DNA of 25,678 bases from Palsa-459 sp035937595 (GTDB lineage Bacteria; Actinomycetota; Acidimicrobiia; Acidimicrobiales; RAAP-2): positions 1 through 25,678 of the forward strand of contig DASZHS010000021.1 in NCBI GenBank assembly GCA_035937595.1, read 5' to 3'. This document shows positions 21,806-25,678 of this stretch, piece by piece. Each line of letters opens with the position of its first letter. The first letter of the stretch is position 1. The notes under the pieces are model-generated. The model was not told the origin of the DNA. It saw only the letters and a program-made list of their open reading frames with translations, and did no database searches. Position numbers and translations under genes: made by a program.

Positions 21806-23955
21806 CGGCCCGCGGGGTCCGAGACGAGTTCGTCGCCTCGCTCGGCTTCGAGCTCGACGCGTTCCAGCACGACGCGCTCGACGCCCTCGACCGTGGCAGC
21901 TCGGTCCTCGTGAGCGCGCCGACGGGCGCGGGCAAGACGCTCGTCGCCACCTACGGCGTGCACGTCGCGCGGCTCGCGGGTCGCAAGGCCTTCTACACGA
22001 CGCCGCTGAAGGCGCTGTCGAATCAGAAGTTCTCCGACCTGTGCGCCGAGCACGGCGACGATGCCGTCGGGCTGCTCACCGGCGACGTCTCGATCCGCCC
22101 GTCGGCGCCCATCGTGATCATGACGACCGAGGTGCTGCGCAACATGCTCCTCACCGGCTCGCCGCAGCTCGACGACCTCGGCGTCGTGGTCCTCGATGAG
22201 GTCCACTTCCTCCAGGACCCCTACCGCGGCGGGGTGTGGGAGGAGGTCCTGATCCTCACGCCGCCCGACGTGACGTTCGTGTGCCTCTCGGCGACCGTCG
22301 CCAACGCCGAGGTGCTCGGGGAGTGGCTCCGGACCGTGCGCGGGGCGCTCGAGGTCATCGTCGAGCGTCGCCGGCCGATCGACCTGCACCACCGGGTCGC
22401 GCTCGAGCGGCGCAACGACGACACGCCGGTGCTGGTCGACCTCCTCGATGGCCAGGCCGTGAGCGCCGAAGGGCGGCGCATCGACGGCCTCCTGCGCTCG
22501 ACGCGCCGGCAGCGTCCCGAGCCGGCGTGGGGGGGCTGGCGGAGCCGCCAGTCGCACGCGAGCTCGCCCGTGCGCTCGCCCCGGCGCACCGAGGTGATCG
22601 AGCTGCTGGAGGACAAGGACCTCCTCCCGTGCATCTACTTCATCTTCTCGAGGGCCGCGTGCGAGGACGCCGTCCGCCAGTGCGTGCGCGACGGGATGCG
22701 GCTGCTCGACCGCGCCTCGCGCCGGCGCATCCGGGCGATCGCCGAGGAGCGCACGGCCGACCTCGGCGACGAGGACCTCGAGGCCCTCGGCTGGCACGAG
22801 TGGCTCGAGGCGCTCGAGTCCGGCGTCGCGGCCCACCACGCCGGGCTCGTGCCCTCGATGAAGCTCGCCGTCGAGCAGTGCTTCGTCGAGGGGCTGCTGG
22901 GTGCGGTCTTCGCGACCGAGACGCTCTCGCTCGGCATCAACATGCCGGCGCGCACCGTCGTCATCGAGCGGTTCAGCAAGTTCGGGGGGGCGGGCCGCGC
23001 GACGCTGACCTCGGGGGAGTACGCCCAGCTCACCGGACGCGCCGGGCGCCGCGGGCTCGACGACGAGGGGCACGCCGTCATCGTCTTCAGCCCCGAGACG
23101 CCGTTCGCCGACATGGCCCGGGTGGCCCTCGCGCCGCCGCCCGACCTGCACAGCACCTTCCGGCCGACCTACAACCTCACGGCGAACCTCGTCGGGCGCT
23201 TCGACCGCACCACGGCCCACGAGGTGCTCTCGCGCAGCTACGCCCAGTTCGAGGCGGACCGTCGCAGCGGCCCGCAGCGCCGCCCCCTCACCGAGACCCT
23301 CGCGCGGCGCCTCGGGGTCCTGCACGAGCTCGGCTACGTGGCCGGCTGGCAGCTGACGGACCGCGGCCAGTTCCTCCGCGGCGTCTACCACGAGGCCGAC
23401 CTGTTGGTCGCCGAGGCCGTGCTCGCCGGCACGCTCGACGGCCTCGAGCCCTCCCTGGTCGCCGCGGTCTGCTCCGCCTTCGTCTTCGAGCCGCGGCGCG
23501 CCCGGCGCGTCGGGCACGCCGGTCCGCGCCGGGCGCCCGTCGTGCGCGGCGCGCGCGCCGCCGATCGCCTCGGACAGCACCGCCGTGAGGTCCTCGCCGA
23601 GCGCCTGGGCGCGCTCGCGCGGCACTCGGCCATGCTCGCGGGGCTCGAGGACGTCCACCTCGTCCCGCACACGAAGGCGCCCGAGCCCCAGGCCGCCGCC
23701 GCGGTCGCCGCCTGGGCGCGCGGCGCGCCCCTCGGCGACGCGCTCGCGGTCGTGGCACGCGACGCGGGCGAGGTCGCCCCGGGCGACTTCGTGCGCATCG
23801 TCCGCCAGGTCGCGGACCTCTGCGAGCAGGTGGCCCGCCTCGCCGCGGACCCCGCCACCGCCCGGGCCGCCGAGGAGGCCGCCGTCGCCGTCGTCCGCTC
23901 GGTCGTGGCCCACGTGCCCCCGACGGTCACCGCTCCTCGGCGGGTCGGGATCTAA
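21802..23955 (+). CDS. helY: DEVH-box RNA helicase, Ski2/HelY-like
   Basis: A superfamily 2 helicase of the Ski2/Mtr4 type. Motifs in the 717-residue protein are: Walker A SAPTGAGKT (38-46), motif Ia TTPLKALSNQKF, motif II LDEVH (131-135), motif III LSAT (162-165), VAAHHAGLVP (342-351) and motif VI QLTGRAGRRG (409-418). A winged-helix and C-terminal helical part follows (TYNLTANLVGRFDRTTAHEVLSRSY, in part). Gene order tat - tatC - helY matches M. tuberculosis, but that HelY is about 900 residues and this protein is clearly shorter. The residues missing seem to lie in the region after the FDRTTAHEVLSRSYAQFEADR block. The GTG start overlaps tatC by 4 bases. Confidence 0.9.
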   Translation: MTARGVRDEFVASLGFELDAFQHDALDALDRGSSVLVSAPTGAGKTLVATYGVHVARLAGRKAFYTTPLKALSNQKFSDLCAEHGDDAVGLLTGDVSIRPSAPIVIMTTEVLRNMLLTGSPQLDDLGVVVLDEVHFLQDPYRGGVWEEVLILTPPDVTFVCLSATVANAEVLGEWLRTVRGALEVIVERRRPIDLHHRVALERRNDDTPVLVDLLDGQAVSAEGRRIDGLLRSTRRQRPEPAWGGWRSRQSHASSPVRSPRRTEVIELLEDKDLLPCIYFIFSRAACEDAVRQCVRDGMRLLDRASRRRIRAIAEERTADLGDEDLEALGWHEWLEALESGVAAHHAGLVPSMKLAVEQCFVEGLLGAVFATETLSLGINMPARTVVIERFSKFGGAGRATLTSGEYAQLTGRAGRRGLDDEGHAVIVFSPETPFADMARVALAPPPDLHSTFRPTYNLTANLVGRFDRTTAHEVLSRSYAQFEADRRSGPQRRPLTETLARRLGVLHELGYVAGWQLTDRGQFLRGVYHEADLLVAEAVLAGTLDGLEPSLVAAVCSAFVFEPRRARRVGHAGPRRAPVVRGARAADRLGQHRREVLAERLGALARHSAMLAGLEDVHLVPHTKAPEPQAAAAVAAWARGAPLGDALAVVARDAGEVAPGDFVRIVRQVADLCEQVARLAADPATARAAEEAAVAVVRSVVAHVPPTVTAPRRVGI

Positions 23956-23958
23956 CCT
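23953..23958 (+). promoter_or_regulatory. -10 box of the ThyX-like gene
   Basis: TAACCT, whose first three bases are the helicase stop codon, lies 9 bases before ATG 23968. A start about 7 bases after the hexamer would leave a leader of three bases or less. Confidence 0.5.
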
Positions 23959-23967
23959 TCGTCGTCC

Positions 23968-25590
23968 ATGCATCCCTACGTGGCGGAGCAGTTCACCGAC
24001 GAGGAGGCGGCGATCCTCCGGCGCTACGTGACGAACCTGGACCAGCCGGTCTTCGCCCTGGTCAACCTGCCCGAGGTCGTGAAGGGCGCCCTGTTCGCGA
24101 GGTACTCGCGGAGCCCGAAGTCGCTGCGCCGGCTCTTCCTGGACGAGTTCGTGGGCGACCTCGACCTTTCCGGCGACGTCACCTTCGACGCGACGGTCGG
24201 CCTGCAGCGCGCCGAGGAGCTCTACGAGCGGGTCTTCTTCGAGTACGGCGACGACTCGGTCGCGCAACTGGGCGGCGTGCACCTGGCCTGCGAGCAGTCC
24301 TCGAACCTCCTCACCAAGGTCCTCGAGTGGGGACGGCTCATGAGCTACCTCGAGCAGTCCACGCGCTACCTGGCCTACGACCAGCGCCTGGTCTCGGGGC
24401 ACTACCGCTACTACCGGCCCCCGGCGGTCCTCGACTCTGCCCTCGGCGCTCGCTACGTGGGCGACCTCGACCGCATGTTCGACACCTACGGCGAGCTCCT
24501 GGGCAAGCTCCAGTCCTGGCTGGGCGCGCGGTACCCGAAGGACCCGGGCGACTCGGACTTCGTGCACCGCCAGGCCATCAAGGCGAAGGCGCTCGACGCG
24601 GTGCGCGGCGTGCTCCCCGCCGCCAGCCTCAGCAACGTCGGGGTCTACGGCACCGGCCAGGGCTACGAGCAGCTCCTGCTGCGGATGCGGGCCCACCCCC
24701 TCCACGAGGCCCGCGCCTACGCCGACCTCATGCTCGTCGAGCTGCGCAAGGTGATCCCGTCGTTCCTGCGCCGCGTCGACGTGGCGGACCGGGGGGTCGC
24801 CTGGTCCGAGTACCTGGAGGCGACCCGCGACGGGACCGAGCGGGCCGTCGAGCGGCTCTTCCCCGAGGGCACCGACCACGAACCCGAGCCCCCCGAGGTC
24901 CGCCTCTTGGACTTCGACCCCGACGGGGAGGACAAGGTCCTCGCCGCGGCCTGCTTCTCGCACCTGATGGGCTCGGAGGCGGCCGTGCTCGCCCGCGTGC
25001 GCTCGATGAGCGTCTCGGAGCGCACGGCGCTCCTCGAGGCCTACGTGGGGGACCGCCAGAACCGCCGCCACCGTCCGGGCCGCGCCTTCGAGCGCACGGA
25101 CTACCGCTTCGAGCTGGTCACCGACTACGGCGCGTTCCGCGACCTGCAGCGCCACCGGCTGTGCACGATCGAGTGGCAGCCGCTGGGCTGTGCGCTCGGC
25201 GCCGACGTGCCCGGCGTCGTGGCCGAGGCCGGGTGCGCCACCACGTTCGCCGAGTCCCTCGCGCGCTCGAAGGACCTCTTCGACGCGCTCTGCGCCGAGG
25301 TCCCCGACGACGCGGGGTACGCCGTCGCGCTCGCGTACCGCCTCCGCTATGTCATCCAGCTCAACGCGCGCGAGGCGATGCACGTGACCGAGCTGCGCTC
25401 AGGCCCCCAGGGGCACCCGGCCTACCGGCGCGTCGCCCAGGCGATGCACCGTCAGATCGCCGAGGTCGCCGGGCACCGAGCGCTCGCCGCGGCGATGCGC
25501 CACGTCGACTACGAGACGACCGAGCTCGAGCGCCTCGACGGGGAGCGCCGGGCCGAGGCGCGGCGCCTCGAGCGAGCGCAGGGCGCCTGA
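23968..25590 (+). CDS. Tandem (double-domain) ThyX-family protein, FAD-dependent thymidylate synthase-like
   Basis: ThyX makes dTMP from dUMP with FAD, NADPH and methylene-tetrahydrofolate; a single domain is about 220-250 residues. This 540-residue protein reads as two such domains. The N-terminal half has YGDDSVAQLGGVHLACEQ (93-110) and then WGRLMSYLEQSTRYLAYD (121-138), matching the ExSxRY part of the ThyX signature. The C-terminal half has DYGAFRDLQRHR (386-397), matching the QRHR part, and a late helix NAREAMHVTELRSGPQGHP. Each half has thus kept a different part of the signature, so activity may need both halves or may be lost. ATG 23968 follows the helicase by 12 bases. Whether it is the cell's thymidylate synthase cannot be told from here. 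Confidence 0.8.
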   Translation: MHPYVAEQFTDEEAAILRRYVTNLDQPVFALVNLPEVVKGALFARYSRSPKSLRRLFLDEFVGDLDLSGDVTFDATVGLQRAEELYERVFFEYGDDSVAQLGGVHLACEQSSNLLTKVLEWGRLMSYLEQSTRYLAYDQRLVSGHYRYYRPPAVLDSALGARYVGDLDRMFDTYGELLGKLQSWLGARYPKDPGDSDFVHRQAIKAKALDAVRGVLPAASLSNVGVYGTGQGYEQLLLRMRAHPLHEARAYADLMLVELRKVIPSFLRRVDVADRGVAWSEYLEATRDGTERAVERLFPEGTDHEPEPPEVRLLDFDPDGEDKVLAAACFSHLMGSEAAVLARVRSMSVSERTALLEAYVGDRQNRRHRPGRAFERTDYRFELVTDYGAFRDLQRHRLCTIEWQPLGCALGADVPGVVAEAGCATTFAESLARSKDLFDALCAEVPDDAGYAVALAYRLRYVIQLNAREAMHVTELRSGPQGHPAYRRVAQAMHRQIAEVAGHRALAAAMRHVDYETTELERLDGERRAEARRLERAQGA

Positions 25591-25615
25591 CGCCGCGTGC
25601 GTGGGCGCCACACCT

Positions 25616-25644
25616 TTGACACATCGCTGCCACGTTGCGATAAT
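25616..25644 (+). promoter_or_regulatory. Near-consensus sigma-70 type promoter at window end
   Basis: TTGACA (25616-25621) and GATAAT (25639-25644) are separated by exactly 17 bases, the strongest promoter-like sequence in the window and the only one with a full -35 box. It points out of the window to an unseen gene. No start codon with a ribosome site lies in the remaining 34 bases. Confidence 0.75.
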
Positions 25645-25678
25645 CCCGGCGCGACTCGGCGCGCCACCCGCGAGAGCG

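Noticed and set aside
21763..25383. A 1206-codon open frame on the minus strand opposite the helicase and ThyX-like genes
   Set aside because: Its product is a low-complexity run of Arg, Gly, Glu, Val and Asp without any motif, as produced by the antisense of GC-rich genes. The plus-strand genes carry clear family motifs.
25582..25611. Terminator after the ThyX-like gene
   Set aside because: GGCGCC occurs twice (25582-25587 and 25604-25609) and a short GTGG/CCAC stem is possible, but there is no T-run and GC-rich sequence gives such stems freely.
1..25678. CRISPR array or prophage
   Set aside because: No regularly spaced repeats were seen; the holin-like protein at 11030 stands alone among housekeeping genes without any other phage gene.

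Overview
The window is a very GC-rich bacterial chromosome segment. It carries a complete Pup-proteasome locus (ARC/Mpa ATPase, Dop, Pup, PrcB, PrcA, PafA), an F420 biosynthesis fusion gene (fbiC) and many genes that start with GTG directly behind a TANNNT -10 box. Together these point firmly to Actinobacteria. The exact class is an inference: the lack of pafBC next to pafA and the signal peptidase pair in that place suggest a deep lineage such as Acidimicrobiia rather than Mycobacteriales or Streptomyces. The gene order trmI - arc - dop - pup - prcB - prcA - pafA - tat - helY is the one known from Mycobacterium tuberculosis.

Layout. 1-237 (minus): the left end of an IS3-family insertion sequence, cut by the window edge. 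359-436 (minus): tRNA-Pro(GGG) with encoded CCA. 566-2095 (minus): a small unknown ORF, thiS and thiO, with no thiG following. 2240-4074 (plus): an AlkK-type acyl-CoA ligase and a small overlapping helical protein. 4113-10468 (minus): a four-gene operon tkt - tal - fbiC - LOG-family protein, driven by a promoter that lies back to back with that of a PaaI-like thioesterase (10524-10928, plus). 11030-12608 (plus): three small membrane-associated or unknown proteins and trmI. 12592-12828 (minus): a ferredoxin divergent from the proteasome operon. 12952-17892 (plus): arc, dop, pup, prcB, prcA, tightly packed, then pafA with its own start-proximal promoter. 19311-20636: two tandem type I signal peptidases. 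20673-23955: a TatA/B-type protein, tatC and a Ski2-like helicase (HelY). 23968-25590: a double-length ThyX-family protein. The window ends in a near-consensus promoter for a gene lying beyond it.

How the genes work together. PafA attaches Pup to lysines of target proteins. Pup is recognised by the ARC coiled coils and threaded into the PrcAB 20S core, and Dop recycles Pup. The cluster is then followed by protein export genes (signal peptidases, Tat). The tkt - tal - fbiC operon joins the non-oxidative pentose phosphate pathway to synthesis of the F420 chromophore.

Most of the window is conserved housekeeping sequence. The points most worth a second look are the duplicated ThyX protein whose two halves keep complementary parts of the signature motif, the signal peptidase pair in the place of pafBC, the repeated leaderless promoter layout, the ferredoxin with an Asp in its cluster motif, the Ala before the catalytic Thr of PrcB, and the thiOS pair without thiG beside an insertion sequence.
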